A DNA stretch of 64,000 nt from Duganella sp. CF402 (GCF_900109645.1 NZ_FOBG01000001.1:1488001-1552000); one strand, 5' to 3'; shown: positions 9,305-17,799, counted from the first letter of the stretch. Notes: generated by a model not told the origin, from the sequence alone. Numbers and translations: made by a program.

Positions 9305-10198
9305 TCAAACCAGCATCGACTGCTGGGCGGAGATACCCGCCGTCGCGCCCTGCGCTATTGCTGCGGTGACCGAGGCCATCAGCGGGTTTGCGAGATCACC
9401 CGCCGCATAGATGCCGGGCATGCTGGTTTCGCGGCGCTCGTCGACCTGAAGGGCGATACCGAACGGCGTGTTGACCGTGGCCAGGCCCAATGATTCATGC
9501 AGGCTGGCGGATGGCTTGTTGCGCGGATGCGCAAACAACATGTCGACCGCGACATCGGGCCCGGCATCGAGCTTGACGGTGGCATGATGGTCCCCGTGAC
9601 GGGCGATTCCGGTGACCCGGCCCTCGACCACAGGTATCGCGCGGCGTTCCAGGTCGGCCCTGATATCGGGTGCAATGTCGTGACCATCGGCGAACACCGT
9701 CAACCTGTCGGTCCAATCGTGGTACAGCCTGACATAATTATGCGACTGCGGGCCCGACCAGACGAGGCCCCAATGCTGGCCGGCGACCTCAAAGCCATCG
9801 CAATAGGGACAAGGCACAATGGAGGCGCCCCAGTTGTCGGCGAAGCCCGGAATATCGGGCATCTGGTCGGCAACGCCATAGCTCAGGATCAGCCGGCGCG
9901 CCTCAAGGCCTTGACCATCGCCGGTGGTGACGGAGAACTGGTCAATGGCGCCGGCGACGCTGTCGGCCCGGGCATGGACCAGCCTGATCGTGGGATAACG
10001 CGCCAGCTGCTGCCGCGCCTCGGCCAGGATGTCCAGCGGTGGCTTGTGGTCGTGCCCGAGCAGGCCGTGCGAGTGGCCGGCGAAGCGATTGCGCGGCAGG
10101 CCGGTATCGAGAACGATGACCTTGCGGCGGGCACGGCCCAGTTGCAGGGCGGCGGCAAGGCCGGCAAAGCTGCCGCCGATAATGATGACGTCATTCAT
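9305..10198 (-). CDS. FAD-dependent thioredoxin-reductase-like oxidoreductase
   Basis: About 297 residues from MNDVIIIGGSFAGL (start 10198); an upstream in-frame ATG at 10255 lies inside the operator region and is unlikely. The N-terminus has the FAD-binding GGSFAG motif, the middle carries CPYCDG, the redox-active CxxC of thioredoxin-reductase-like proteins, and the C-terminus has the FAD signature GIYAAGDLAN. The NAD(P)H-binding motif is poor: where GxGxxG is expected there is VWSGPQSHNYV. This group is often annotated as an NAD(P)/FAD-dependent oxidoreductase next to TetR regulators. It is divergent from the TetR gene at 10303 and is likely repressed by it. Substrate unknown. Confidence 0.85.
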   Translation of the reverse strand: MNDVIIIGGSFAGLAAALQLGRARRKVIVLDTGLPRNRFAGHSHGLLGHDHKPPLDILAEARQQLARYPTIRLVHARADSVAGAIDQFSVTTGDGQGLEARRLILSYGVADQMPDIPGFADNWGASIVPCPYCDGFEVAGQHWGLVWSGPQSHNYVRLYHDWTDRLTVFADGHDIAPDIRADLERRAIPVVEGRVTGIARHGDHHATVKLDAGPDVAVDMLFAHPRNKPSASLHESLGLATVNTPFGIALQVDERRETSMPGIYAAGDLANPLMASVTAAIAQGATAGISAQQSMLV

Positions 10199-10245
10199 GG
10201 TGATGGACTCCGAACGTGAGGGGATGATCTGGATTGCACACTTAA

Positions 10246-10293
10246 GATACTTCATAGTATCATAATTTGAGAATTAGAATACTAACGAGTACT
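10246..10293. promoter_or_regulatory. Paired palindromic operators between the oxidoreductase and tetR-type genes
   Basis: Two copies of ATACT-N4-AGTAY lie in the divergent intergenic region: GATACT-TCAT-AGTATC at 10246-10261 (perfect arms) and AATACT-AACG-AGTACT at 10278-10293. Their facing halves also form a larger imperfect dyad at 10256-10283 (AGTAT..TAATT....AATTA..ATACT). The second copy ends 9 bases before the regulator's start codon. The layout is that expected for autorepression plus repression of the divergent oxidoreductase by a TetR-family dimer. Binding itself is inferred. Confidence 0.75.
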
Positions 10294-10302
10294 GGAATTT
10301 TT

Positions 10303-10950
10303 ATGAGCGAAAACAGTCAGGCCCGGCGCGGCCGGCCCGTCAACGCGGCGCTTGGACAAACCATAGTCGATGCCGCGTACGAACTTTTTGTGGAATTGGG
10401 TTTTCAAGCGACGACGATGGACAAGGTCGCCCAGCGGGCAAAAATATCCAAGCTCAGCATCTATCGGCATTTCGAGAACAAGGAGGCGCTGTTCAGCGCG
10501 GCCATCGCGGGCCGCTGCCATCAGTTTGTACCGCAGCCCCTTTTTGAAGGCGCCGACGGATCGGCCGAAGACCAGCTCATGGCGGTGGGGTCATCCCTGC
10601 TGCGCACGCTCCTGAGTCCGGAGGTGCGTGGGGTCGAAGCCATGATCATGGCCGACACGACGAATCAAAAGTCGTTAAGCAAGCTGCAATACGAAGCCGG
10701 CCCCGCCTATGTCATCGCCCAGATCGAGGCCCTGTTGCGGCAGTTGCACGAGAAGGGGGCGCTGAACGTGCCCGCCCCTCTTCCATCCGCCCGCTTGTTT
10801 GCCGCGCTGATCAAAGGATCCGATCTCCTGACTATCGTACGCTTCGATGAGGCGCGCGCAAAAGACGACAACGAAATCGCATCCTATTGCCGTTCAGCCG
10901 TCGCCATGTTCATCGCCGCCCACGGTGGCAACAGCCACGCGGGCGGATAA
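10303..10950 (+). CDS. TetR/AcrR family transcriptional regulator
   Basis: About 215 residues from the ATG at 10303 (MSENSQARRGRPVN); an earlier TTG at 10267 lies in the operator and is not preferred. The N-terminal HTH is clear: IVDAAYELFVELGFQATTMDKVAQRAKISKLSIYRHF is the TetR pattern, given here only to mark residues about 22-58 without doubt as to family; the second helix pair ends in IYRHFENKEALF. The C-terminal part resembles the TetR_C_7-type ligand domain (AefR-like). It is transcribed away from the flavoprotein gene and shares with it the palindromic region just upstream. The inducer is unknown; such regulators often control oxidoreductases or efflux. Confidence 0.9.
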   Translation: MSENSQARRGRPVNAALGQTIVDAAYELFVELGFQATTMDKVAQRAKISKLSIYRHFENKEALFSAAIAGRCHQFVPQPLFEGADGSAEDQLMAVGSSLLRTLLSPEVRGVEAMIMADTTNQKSLSKLQYEAGPAYVIAQIEALLRQLHEKGALNVPAPLPSARLFAALIKGSDLLTIVRFDEARAKDDNEIASYCRSAVAMFIAAHGGNSHAGG

Positions 10951-10985
10951 GCAATTGATTGCTCCGGGCTCGCCACACCCGCAGG

Positions 10986-11348
10986 CTACCCGCGTCCATG
11001 CAGTCGCTTCCATTCGACGGCGCGCTCGATCCTGCGGGCGATCGCGGGGTGGTCGTAAAACAGCCACTCCTCCAGCCGACCCGGCGACGCAGCGCGATAG
11101 TTCGCGGTGCGCAGCAGTGCAATCGCCATGCCGTCCGGCTCCTCCGCATGCTCGAGCGAGTAAACGTCGGCCTGGTTTTCCATCAGGCGCACGATGCCGT
11201 TGGTGAGCGGCGTGAAGACCAGGAAACAAAGCGTCAGGATGAGCGACAGCAGCGGCAGGCCTGCGGGATCCGCCAGCGTACCGGTCCCCGGCGCACCGAA
11301 CATGCGCATCAGCGGCGCGTACAGCCTGTGCGTGATCCAGAAAGACAA
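10986..11348 (-). pseudogene. M48-family (Ste24-type) metallopeptidase, C-terminal remnant
   Basis: The readable stretch carries segments of the C-terminal half of Ste24/CAAX-type M48 peptidases: ENQADVYSLEHAEEPDGMA, which contains the zinc-ligand region, and LEEWLFYDHPAIARRI. The catalytic HExxH helix and all N-terminal membrane segments are absent. The frame remains open for about 35 codons upstream of the TTG at 11348 but does not resemble the missing part, and an in-frame stop follows. An intact member would be about 400 residues, against about 120 here. I call it a 5'-truncated relic that is unlikely to be functional. Confidence 0.75.
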
Positions 11349-11456
11349 GGTCAGCAGCAGTTTGCTGGCCGAGGTACGCCGAAGTTGACAATGCAGTATG
11401 AAATGGGTGGTCCGGATGCATGTAAAGGCCAGGGAATATGGATGAAATATGGTTGG

Positions 11457-11840
11457 CTACGGAGAGACGATGCCGCGTTGCGTCGCCAATACCACCGCCT
11501 GCGTACGGGCACTGGCGCCCAGCTTGTTAAACAAGGACTTGATGTGCGACTTCACCGTGCCAACGCCGATATCAAGGTCGCGGGCGATCGGCTTGTTGGA
11601 CTGTCCCTGCGCCAGCAATTTCAGCACGTCGTTCTCGCGTTGGGTAAAGCCGTCCTGCAGACGGTTGTCGGCGGCGCGTGCCAGCAAATCCCTGCTGAAA
11701 TAACGTTCGCCGGCGCCGAGCGTGCGTAGCGCCGTCATCAGCTCGGACGCATTGCACTGCTGCGGCAGGTAGCCATGCGCGCCGGCCGACAAAGCGGTAC
11801 GCACATCCCATTCACGCCCGCGCTGGCCTCGGCATGGCAA
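11457..11840 (-). pseudogene. NarL/LuxR-type response regulator, 5'-truncated
   Basis: About 127 codons. The C-terminal half is a normal LuxR-type HTH (FTQRENDVLKLLAQGQSNK, then GVGTVKSHIKSLFNKLG). Before it only the last part of a receiver domain remains (ALSAGAHGYLPQQ). The start of the receiver, including the acidic pair and the phospho-acceptor Asp, is missing. Complete members have about 210 residues. The first 12 or so residues (MPCRGQRGREWD) do not look like receiver sequence and probably mark the junction of the deletion. It could still make a DNA-binding fragment but cannot be a normal phosphorylated regulator. Confidence 0.75.
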
Positions 11841-11886
11841 ATGCCGACCTTTAAAGGATTTGCTGGCGTCACTCGCTTCCCCTCGC

Positions 11887-12606
11887 TCAGGCCAGGGTGA
11901 TGGCGCTGGCGTCGATCGACACTACCACCGGCTCAGGTTGATGCTTGCCATCGGCGTCACGCACATAGATCACGTGCCTGGTCGGGAACGTGATGCCTTG
12001 CACCGTGATGTGGCCGGACAGATAGTGCGCCGCCGGTGCGCCGCCGCTGATATCGACCTCATAGTCGTGACGACGCAGCAAGCCGTCATCGGAGAAGTAA
12101 AATATTTGTACCGGGCTATGGGTGGCGACCGTCGACGGGAACCGGACTTCAAGACGCCGCAGGCGCTGTCCATCCTCCTCCACTGCGCGCAGTTCGGTCG
12201 CCGAGAAACCGGGCGCGGCAAGCGTGAATGGCATGGTGAAGTAATTCCAGATCGCGTAGCCAACAAAGTAGGCCAGCTGGGCATCGGTCCACGGGGTGTC
12301 CAGTTGATGGCCATCGAACGAAGCGCGCGGCGCCAGCACCTCTTCCAGCACGCGGCCGTCGACGGTTTCAATAGCCACGCGCTCAGGCGTAACAGCGGTG
12401 CGGCGTTCGGGGCCGCCGAACGGACTGTGCGACGTCCACGGATGATGCAGTGCGATCTTGATGTCCACTTCGTCCAGCATGCCGCCCTTGCCCTTCAGCG
12501 GCCAGATGATGCCGCCTTGCGACAAATGCGCGGACAAGGTGCTAAAGCTCTTCCAGCGTGCCATGCCGCCGTGTGCCTCAATGACTTGATCTAACAATTT
12601 TTCCAT
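11887..12606 (-). CDS. Conserved hypothetical protein (intact paralogue)
   Basis: A 239-residue protein with no signal peptide. It starts MEKLLDQVIEAHGGMARW, a beginning seen in proteins resembling outer-membrane lipoprotein carrier folds, and ends in a beta-rich section (DGLLRRHDYEVDI, then VQGITFPTRHVIYVRD). I do not know its function. It is the last gene of the minus-strand operon running from 17687. A second copy at 16426-16811 has the same start and end but lacks the middle. The close similarity between the two C-termini (DGLLRRHDYEVDI is identical in both) makes this one a useful template for that remnant. Confidence 0.7.
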   Translation of the reverse strand: MEKLLDQVIEAHGGMARWKSFSTLSAHLSQGGIIWPLKGKGGMLDEVDIKIALHHPWTSHSPFGGPERRTAVTPERVAIETVDGRVLEEVLAPRASFDGHQLDTPWTDAQLAYFVGYAIWNYFTMPFTLAAPGFSATELRAVEEDGQRLRRLEVRFPSTVATHSPVQIFYFSDDGLLRRHDYEVDISGGAPAAHYLSGHITVQGITFPTRHVIYVRDADGKHQPEPVVVSIDASAITLA

Positions 12607-12639
12607 GATGATTCTCTTTCTGTCTTTCTAAATTAAAAA

Positions 12640-13512
12640 TTACAAATCGCCTGCCAGCCAGCGCGCCACATTGATGACGTAACGATGGATGTCGGCCAGC
12701 GCGGCGGGATGGGTGGACATGCCGTCGCCCGGGGCCTCGCTAACAAAGCCAGGGCAGCCGGTGCGCGCGTCCCAGTTGTAGTCGGCAAAGTGGTGGAAGG
12801 TGCTCTGCGCAATGGCGCGCCCATGCTGCTGGTGACGCTCGAACGCCACCACCAGGTTGAACTGCTCGCCGCTGACCTTGCTGCGGCCGCAGGCGATCAC
12901 CCGGGCCGGCTGGTCCGGCGGCGCACTCACCGCGCCCTCGTGCGGATGCGCCGGGAAAAAGCGGATCGCGCCGCTCGCCGAGCCGGGATCGGCCAGTACC
13001 GGGTGGATGGCCCCGCACACCTGCAGCTCCTGATAATCGCCGTTGCGGCCGGAGTGGTAATTGGGCCAGTGAATGTAGGACGTTGCGACGTCGTCATTCA
13101 CGCGCCGGCTGGCGTCGCCTTCCTGGTTGCGCGTATGGAAGTGATGTGCCAGGCCGATGCCGTTCAAGTCACAAACCGACGAACCAAGATCCATGTGGTC
13201 GCGCGCCACCATCAGCCCGCCGCCACGCAGCCGGAAACGCTCGATGGCGCGGCACTCTTCCGGATGCAGGCCATTACCCACATCGACCGCCAGCAGCCAC
13301 AGTACATCGACGTCGCTGGTGTCCAGCTGCGACAGCACGCTATCGGGCCGCGCGCCGCTATCGCGGTCACGCGCCTGCACCTCGAACAGCGGTGCGCCGC
13401 GCGCATCGCGTTGCGCGCCCAGCAGCGCCACCATTTGGCTGAAGCGGTCGATCGCCCAGTCGTCCAGCGTGGATGGAATGGTGGTCTGGACCAGTATCTT
13501 GCGTACGGTCAT
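12640..13512 (-). CDS. Conserved hypothetical protein, possible GATase-like/ThuA-like fold
   Basis: A 290-residue soluble protein. The N-terminal half alternates strands and helices and includes DVDVLWLLAVDVGNGLHPEE followed by FRLRGGGLMVARDHMDLG, a layout like the class I glutamine-amidotransferase-like or ThuA fold (strand, then a Gly-rich turn where a nucleophile would sit). No catalytic Cys is visible at that turn, so an amidotransferase role is not supported. Several His and Trp residues cluster later (HHFHTRNQEG, YIHWPNYHSG). Its start overlaps the preceding hydrolase gene by 4 bases, so the two are translationally coupled. Function not known. Confidence 0.6.
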   Translation of the reverse strand: MTVRKILVQTTIPSTLDDWAIDRFSQMVALLGAQRDARGAPLFEVQARDRDSGARPDSVLSQLDTSDVDVLWLLAVDVGNGLHPEECRAIERFRLRGGGLMVARDHMDLGSSVCDLNGIGLAHHFHTRNQEGDASRRVNDDVATSYIHWPNYHSGRNGDYQELQVCGAIHPVLADPGSASGAIRFFPAHPHEGAVSAPPDQPARVIACGRSKVSGEQFNLVVAFERHQQHGRAIAQSTFHHFADYNWDARTGCPGFVSEAPGDGMSTHPAALADIHRYVINVARWLAGDL

Positions 13513-14330
13513 TGCGCGGACAGGAAGTAATTAACCTGGCTGGCAAACAGCGCCGGATACTGGAACAGCGAGGCGTGACCCGAGTCCGGGTAAAGACTCA
13601 ACTGCGCATTGGACAGGCTTTCAAACAGGCGAACCGATTGCGGTGTCGGGAACATGGTGTCGTTACTGCCCTGCACCACCAGCACCGGATGCGGAATCGC
13701 CCGCAACGCCGCATCATCAAACGCCGATTCGCACCACGCGACGATTGCCTGGTATTGCGCGGCGAAGACCTGTTCCGACGGATTCGGGCCATGCTCGCCG
13801 CTAAACGACAAGCGCTGCACGAACGCCTGGCCCAGCGCTTGGCTGGCCACGCTCGGCGTGAAGAACAATTGCAGCAGCACGTCGGCACCCGATTTGTCGG
13901 CCACGCCGGCGATTACCTGATGGAACGTGGCGGCGCCCTGCCCCGGCGGGCAGCCGCCCACCATGATGACTTTACGCAGCAACTCGGGACGGCGCTGGGC
14001 CATTTGCTGGGCAATGAAACTGCCGAGCGAGAAGCCCAGCAGGTCGACTTGCTGGAGGTCCAGCGCGGTAACAAAGGCGATCACGTGCGCCGTCATGGCA
14101 TCAACGTTGTCAGGCGTCTGGCCGTGCGAGGCGCCAACGCCGGCATTGTCCAGCAGGATGAGCGGGCGTTCGGCCGCCAGCGCCTGCACCACGGCAGGAT
14201 CCCAATTGTCCATCGTGCCGGTGAAGTGCTGCAACAGCAGCAGCGGCGGGCCGTCCGCGCGGCCGCGGCGGCGGTAAGCGGTACGGATGCCATTGACATC
14301 GATGTAGTTGGTGGTGGCTTGTTGCGACAT
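13509..14330 (-). CDS. Alpha/beta hydrolase
   Basis: A 273-residue alpha/beta-hydrolase of the Abhydrolase_1 type. The nucleophile elbow is GFSLGS (Ser near residue 100), the acid is likely Asp in GSNDTMFP and the base His in DSGHASLF, so the triad is complete. There is no signal peptide. The segment FTGTMDNWDP after the first strand is shared with the paralogue at 16830-17687. Such enzymes hydrolyse esters, lactones or carbon-carbon bonds, or act as cofactor-free haloperoxidases; the substrate is unknown. It sits between a zinc-type dehydrogenase gene and the unknown gene that overlaps its stop by 4 bases. Confidence 0.85.
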   Translation of the reverse strand: MSQQATTNYIDVNGIRTAYRRRGRADGPPLLLLQHFTGTMDNWDPAVVQALAAERPLILLDNAGVGASHGQTPDNVDAMTAHVIAFVTALDLQQVDLLGFSLGSFIAQQMAQRRPELLRKVIMVGGCPPGQGAATFHQVIAGVADKSGADVLLQLFFTPSVASQALGQAFVQRLSFSGEHGPNPSEQVFAAQYQAIVAWCESAFDDAALRAIPHPVLVVQGSNDTMFPTPQSVRLFESLSNAQLSLYPDSGHASLFQYPALFASQVNYFLSAQ

Positions 14331-14353
14331 ACGAATTCCTTCAAACGACTATA

Positions 14354-15361
14354 TTAAAAACCGGCGAGGACAATTTTCCCCAACGTCTTGTTGCTTTCAA
14401 CCAGGGCATGGGCCTGCCGCAAGGTGGCGGCGCTGATGGCGCCGAGCTGCTGGCCGACTGTGGTCTTGATCACGCCCTGGTCGATCAGGGCGGCAAGGCG
14501 GTCCAGCAAGGCATGTTGCGCGGCCATGTCCTGCGCCTGGTACATGGAGCGGGTGAACATGAATTCCCAATGCAGCGAAATCGATTTGCGCTTGAGCGGC
14601 ATGGCGTCCAGCGTGGCGGGATCATCGATCAGCGCCAGTTGGCCTTGCGGCTTCAATACCTCGATGATCTGCGGGTAGTAGCTGTCGGTATGCGTCAGGC
14701 TGACCACATGGTCGACCTGTGCGACGCCGAGCGCGGCCAGCTGCGGCGCGAACGGCTGGCTGTGGTCGATCACGTGATGCGCGCCCAGCTCGCGCACCCA
14801 GGCTTGCGAGTTGGCGCGGGAGGCGGTACCGATCACGGTCAGGCCGGTCAGCTTGGCGGCCAGCTGCACCAGGATGGAACCGACACCGCCGCCGGCGCCG
14901 ATCACCAGCAAGCGTTGGCCCTGGCCACCGCCTTCGGCGATGTTCAGGCGGTCGAACAGCAGTTCCCAGGCGGTGATGCCGGTCAGCGGCAAGGCGGCAG
15001 CCTGCACGGCCGACACCGAGCGCGGACGATGGCCGGCAATCCGTTCGTCCACCAGGCCGTATTCGGCATAGCTGCCGGCGCGGGTAATGTCGCCCGCGTA
15101 CCAGACCGCATCGCCCGGCTTGAACATGGTCACCTCGGCGCCCACCGCCGTCACCGTGCCGGCCGCGTCCCATCCGAGAATGCGCGGACCGGCCGGCTGC
15201 ACGCCGAGCCGCAATTTGGAATCGACCGGATTGACCGATACCGCTTCTATCCTGACCAGCAGGTCGCGCGGGCCCGGCTGCGGCTGCGGCAACTCGGTTT
15301 CATACAAGGCCTTGGGATCGTCGATGGGCAGGCCGGCCTGGGTGTAGACAATGGCTCTCAT
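14354..15361 (-). CDS. Zinc-binding alcohol dehydrogenase family / quinone-reductase-like (MDR)
   Basis: A 335-residue medium-chain dehydrogenase/reductase. The start MRAIVYTQAGLPIDDP and the segment NPVDSKLRLG match the adh_fam_1 / ZADH subgroup, which lacks the catalytic and structural zinc ligands and usually reduces quinones or enones with NADPH. The nucleotide-binding motif is IGAGGGVGSILVQLA. A metal-free quinone oxidoreductase role is the usual assumption for this subgroup. The gene is 13 bases downstream of the alcohol dehydrogenase gene and 23 bases upstream of the hydrolase, in one operon. A metabolic redox step in a small-molecule pathway is likely, but the substrate is unknown. 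Confidence 0.85.
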   Translation of the reverse strand: MRAIVYTQAGLPIDDPKALYETELPQPQPGPRDLLVRIEAVSVNPVDSKLRLGVQPAGPRILGWDAAGTVTAVGAEVTMFKPGDAVWYAGDITRAGSYAEYGLVDERIAGHRPRSVSAVQAAALPLTGITAWELLFDRLNIAEGGGQGQRLLVIGAGGGVGSILVQLAAKLTGLTVIGTASRANSQAWVRELGAHHVIDHSQPFAPQLAALGVAQVDHVVSLTHTDSYYPQIIEVLKPQGQLALIDDPATLDAMPLKRKSISLHWEFMFTRSMYQAQDMAAQHALLDRLAALIDQGVIKTTVGQQLGAISAATLRQAHALVESNKTLGKIVLAGF

Positions 15362-15374
15362 GGATGTTTCCTTG

Positions 15375-16415
15375 TTAGTGTTGTTGAGCGTCGGGATGCA
15401 TGACCAGTACCGCGCGGAAGCGCACGTCTGCGCGCATCATGCGGTCGTAGGCGGCCTGCGCCTGTTCGAGCGGGAAGGTTTCTATCATCGGCAGCACGCC
15501 CTGCAACTGGGCGAAGCCCAGGGTCTCTTCGTTGTCGGTGACGGAGCCGGTGAGCGCACCAATGATGGAGCGGCCGCCGAACACCAGGTCTACCGCGTTC
15601 ACCGAAATCGGATCGTGCGGCACCGCCACCACGATCAGCTTGCCGCGCGGCGACAGCCCCCGCACCACCTCCGCCATGCCCTTGCCGGTCGGTGCGGTGC
15701 CCAGTACCACCTGGGCGCCGCCCATGTCGCGCAGCACGGCCGCCACGTCTTCAGCGTCGGCGTCGATGTAGCGATGTGCGCCCAGCTGCTGCGCCAGCGC
15801 CGCCTTGTCGGCGCCGCGTGCGATGGCCACGGTGTGGAAGCCCATCTTGTTGGCAAACTGCACGCCCAAGTGGCCCAGCCCGCCCAGGCCATGAATCGCC
15901 ACCACATCGCCCGCGCGGGCGCCGGCATTGCGCAGCGCGTTGAAGGTGGTGAGGCCGGCGCACAGCAGCGGCGCCGCTTCCACCGCCAGCAGTTCATCGG
16001 GCACGCGCACCAGGCCGCGCGCTTCGGCCAGCATGACTTCGGCATAGCCGCCGTCGGTGTTCATGCCGGTGATCACCGGGCTTTCGCAGTTGACGACGTC
16101 GCCGTGCCGGCAAGACGGGCAAGTGCGGTCTTCACCGGCCAGGAAGCCGACGCCCACGCGCTGGCCGGGCAACCAGCCGGTGACGCCTTCGCCGACAGCC
16201 TCGATCCGGCCGACGACCTCGTGGCCCGGCACCATCGGCTGGACGCCTGCCGGCACCGGGCGTTGCACGGTGGCGCTATCCGAATGGCACACGCCGCAAG
16301 CGTGCACGCGGATAAGCACCTGGCCCGGCCCCGGCTGCGGCACGGCGCGCTCCACCAGGGTGAGTTCGCCGGGCGCTGTGGCCACCACAGCGCGATAAGT
16401 TGATGCCTGCTGCAT
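15375..16415 (-). CDS. Zinc-dependent alcohol dehydrogenase (AdhP-like)
   Basis: About 346 residues from MQQASTYRAV (start 16415), with AAGGAAG directly upstream; the ATG at 16433 is less good. Catalytic zinc ligands are visible: Cys in HACGVCHSD, His-Glu in PGHEVVG, and a later Cys in LLCAGLT. The structural-zinc loop reads DRTCPSCRHGDVVNC, with Asp where the first of four Cys is usual; this occurs in related proteins and need not be a defect. The cofactor motif is GLGGLGHLGVQFA. It would oxidise an alcohol or reduce an aldehyde. It is followed after 13 bases by the quinone-reductase-like gene. Confidence 0.88.
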   Translation of the reverse strand: MQQASTYRAVVATAPGELTLVERAVPQPGPGQVLIRVHACGVCHSDSATVQRPVPAGVQPMVPGHEVVGRIEAVGEGVTGWLPGQRVGVGFLAGEDRTCPSCRHGDVVNCESPVITGMNTDGGYAEVMLAEARGLVRVPDELLAVEAAPLLCAGLTTFNALRNAGARAGDVVAIHGLGGLGHLGVQFANKMGFHTVAIARGADKAALAQQLGAHRYIDADAEDVAAVLRDMGGAQVVLGTAPTGKGMAEVVRGLSPRGKLIVVAVPHDPISVNAVDLVFGGRSIIGALTGSVTDNEETLGFAQLQGVLPMIETFPLEQAQAAYDRMMRADVRFRAVLVMHPDAQQH

Positions 16416-16425
16416 ACTGCTTCCT

Positions 16426-16811
16426 TTATTCAAAACGGAAATCGGACAGATCGACGCCGACGATCAGCGGTTCGGCCAGCGCCAGGTTGTCCGGCGCGCG
16501 CGGATAAATGCGGAAACGGCTCGGCATACGGATGCCCTGCACTTCGACGTAGTCGCTGAGGTAGCGCGCCGCTGCGTTGCGGCCCTGGATGTCGACCTCG
16601 TAGTCGTGGCGGCGCAGCAAGCCGTCCGCATCGAAATAAAAGGTCTGGACCGCGCTGTGGGTGGCGATCGATGGCGCGAACTCCACGCGCAGGCGGCGCC
16701 ACGCTGCCACAGCACGCCCGAGTGGTGCAGCTGTGCGGAGACGCTGTTAAAACTGCGAAAGCGCTGCAGGCCGCCGGCGGCCTGGAGGGCGAAGTCGATC
16801 AGATCAGTCAT
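16426..16811 (-). pseudogene. Paralogue of the 11887-12606 protein with internal deletion and frameshift
   Basis: The start (MTDLIDFALQAAGGLQRF, then SAQLHHSGVLWQR) matches the N-terminus of the 239-residue protein at 11887-12606. The end, in another frame, matches its C-terminus (DGLLRRHDYEVDI, VQGIRMPSRFRIYPR). Between them about 110 residues are missing; the junction is near 16698-16705. The remaining product would switch frame at the junction, so the gene is broken. It sits inside the operon between a hydrolase gene and the alcohol dehydrogenase gene, in the same relative position expected if a hydrolase plus unknown-protein unit had been duplicated. Confidence 0.85.
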
Positions 16812-16829
16812 GTAATGGGTCCCGTTGTT

Positions 16830-17687
16830 TCAGAGGTTGGGCCGCATCGCGAGGAATGCAGCGATATGCAGGGCCGCTGCGCGCGGGTACTGCTGTTGCG
16901 GGCCGTGGCCTGCTTGCGGAAAGGTGACCAGTTGCAGCGTGGGCAACTGGCCGTTGAGTGCATACCAGTTCTCCACCGGGAACACGATGTCGTGGTCCGC
17001 ACCAAGATGCAGCACCGGGATGGCGGTGGTCTTCAGTGCTTGCAGCACCGCTTCCGATGGAAACACCGGATTTTTCGGCGCATCGCCGAGTTGCTGCCCC
17101 GCCCACTGGAATGGCACAGCTGGGCTGACACCTTGCGTGCGCTGGGCCAGCCGCTGCGCCGATTGCACGGCGGCCTCACGGCTCGCTGGCGAGTGCGGTG
17201 CAAAGAACAAGCGGGTGAAGTCATCGAAATCGTTCTCGCGCTTGGCCATCGTGTAGAACAGCTGTTCGCCGCTGCGCACCAGCGGGCCGGGCGGCGTGGT
17301 GCCGATCAACACCGCGTGGCTGATCAATTGCGGCGCCTGCGCCAGCACGATCTGCGCGGCGATGCCGCCGATCGACCAGCCGCCGATGATCGTCTTGCCA
17401 AGGCGCAGCGTGGTCATCAGTTCAATGGCGTCCTTCGCCAGCGCTGCCGGGTTATAGGTTGGCTCGCCGGTAGACTGCCCCAGCCCGGTGTAATCGAACA
17501 CCGTGACCTGCAAGCCTTGTTCTGCCAGGCTGTCGAGAAACAGCGGATCCCAGCTATCCATCGTGCCCCGGAAGCGTACGCACAGCAGCAGCGGCCGGCC
17601 ACTGCCAAAGGTGCGATACGCCAGCCGGCGCCCGTTGATGTCGGCAAATTGCGTCTCCGCATTCAGACTCGGAGATAGGTGATTCAT
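16830..17687 (-). CDS. Alpha/beta hydrolase (paralogue, first gene of the operon)
   Basis: A 285-residue alpha/beta-hydrolase. The nucleophile elbow is GGWSIGG, the acid lies in GADHDIVFP and the histidine in QAGHGPQQ. There is no signal peptide. It shares FRGTMDSWDP with the hydrolase at 13509-14330, and the two are paralogues. It is the first gene of the minus-strand operon; an AAGGAG-type Shine-Dalgarno lies just upstream of its ATG (CATGAC at 17687 then GCTCCTTTC on the plus strand). The gene starts about 110 bases from the divergent GlxA/AraC-type regulator gene, which is its likely controller. Substrate unknown. Confidence 0.85.
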   Translation of the reverse strand: MNHLSPSLNAETQFADINGRRLAYRTFGSGRPLLLCVRFRGTMDSWDPLFLDSLAEQGLQVTVFDYTGLGQSTGEPTYNPAALAKDAIELMTTLRLGKTIIGGWSIGGIAAQIVLAQAPQLISHAVLIGTTPPGPLVRSGEQLFYTMAKRENDFDDFTRLFFAPHSPASREAAVQSAQRLAQRTQGVSPAVPFQWAGQQLGDAPKNPVFPSEAVLQALKTTAIPVLHLGADHDIVFPVENWYALNGQLPTLQLVTFPQAGHGPQQQYPRAAALHIAAFLAMRPNL

Positions 17688-17799
17688 GACGCTCCTTTCA
17701 TTTATATCAGCGGTCCGTAGCCCATATCTTCCGGGGAATACACGGCATTTTCCAGGCCATTTATAATGGGGTTTTAGGACACGGACACAGGTATTGGCG

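Noticed and set aside
15375-16415. Possible loss of the structural zinc site in the alcohol dehydrogenase
   Set aside because: Three Cys remain and Asp is at the first place, which occurs in related enzymes; this is not evidence of decay.
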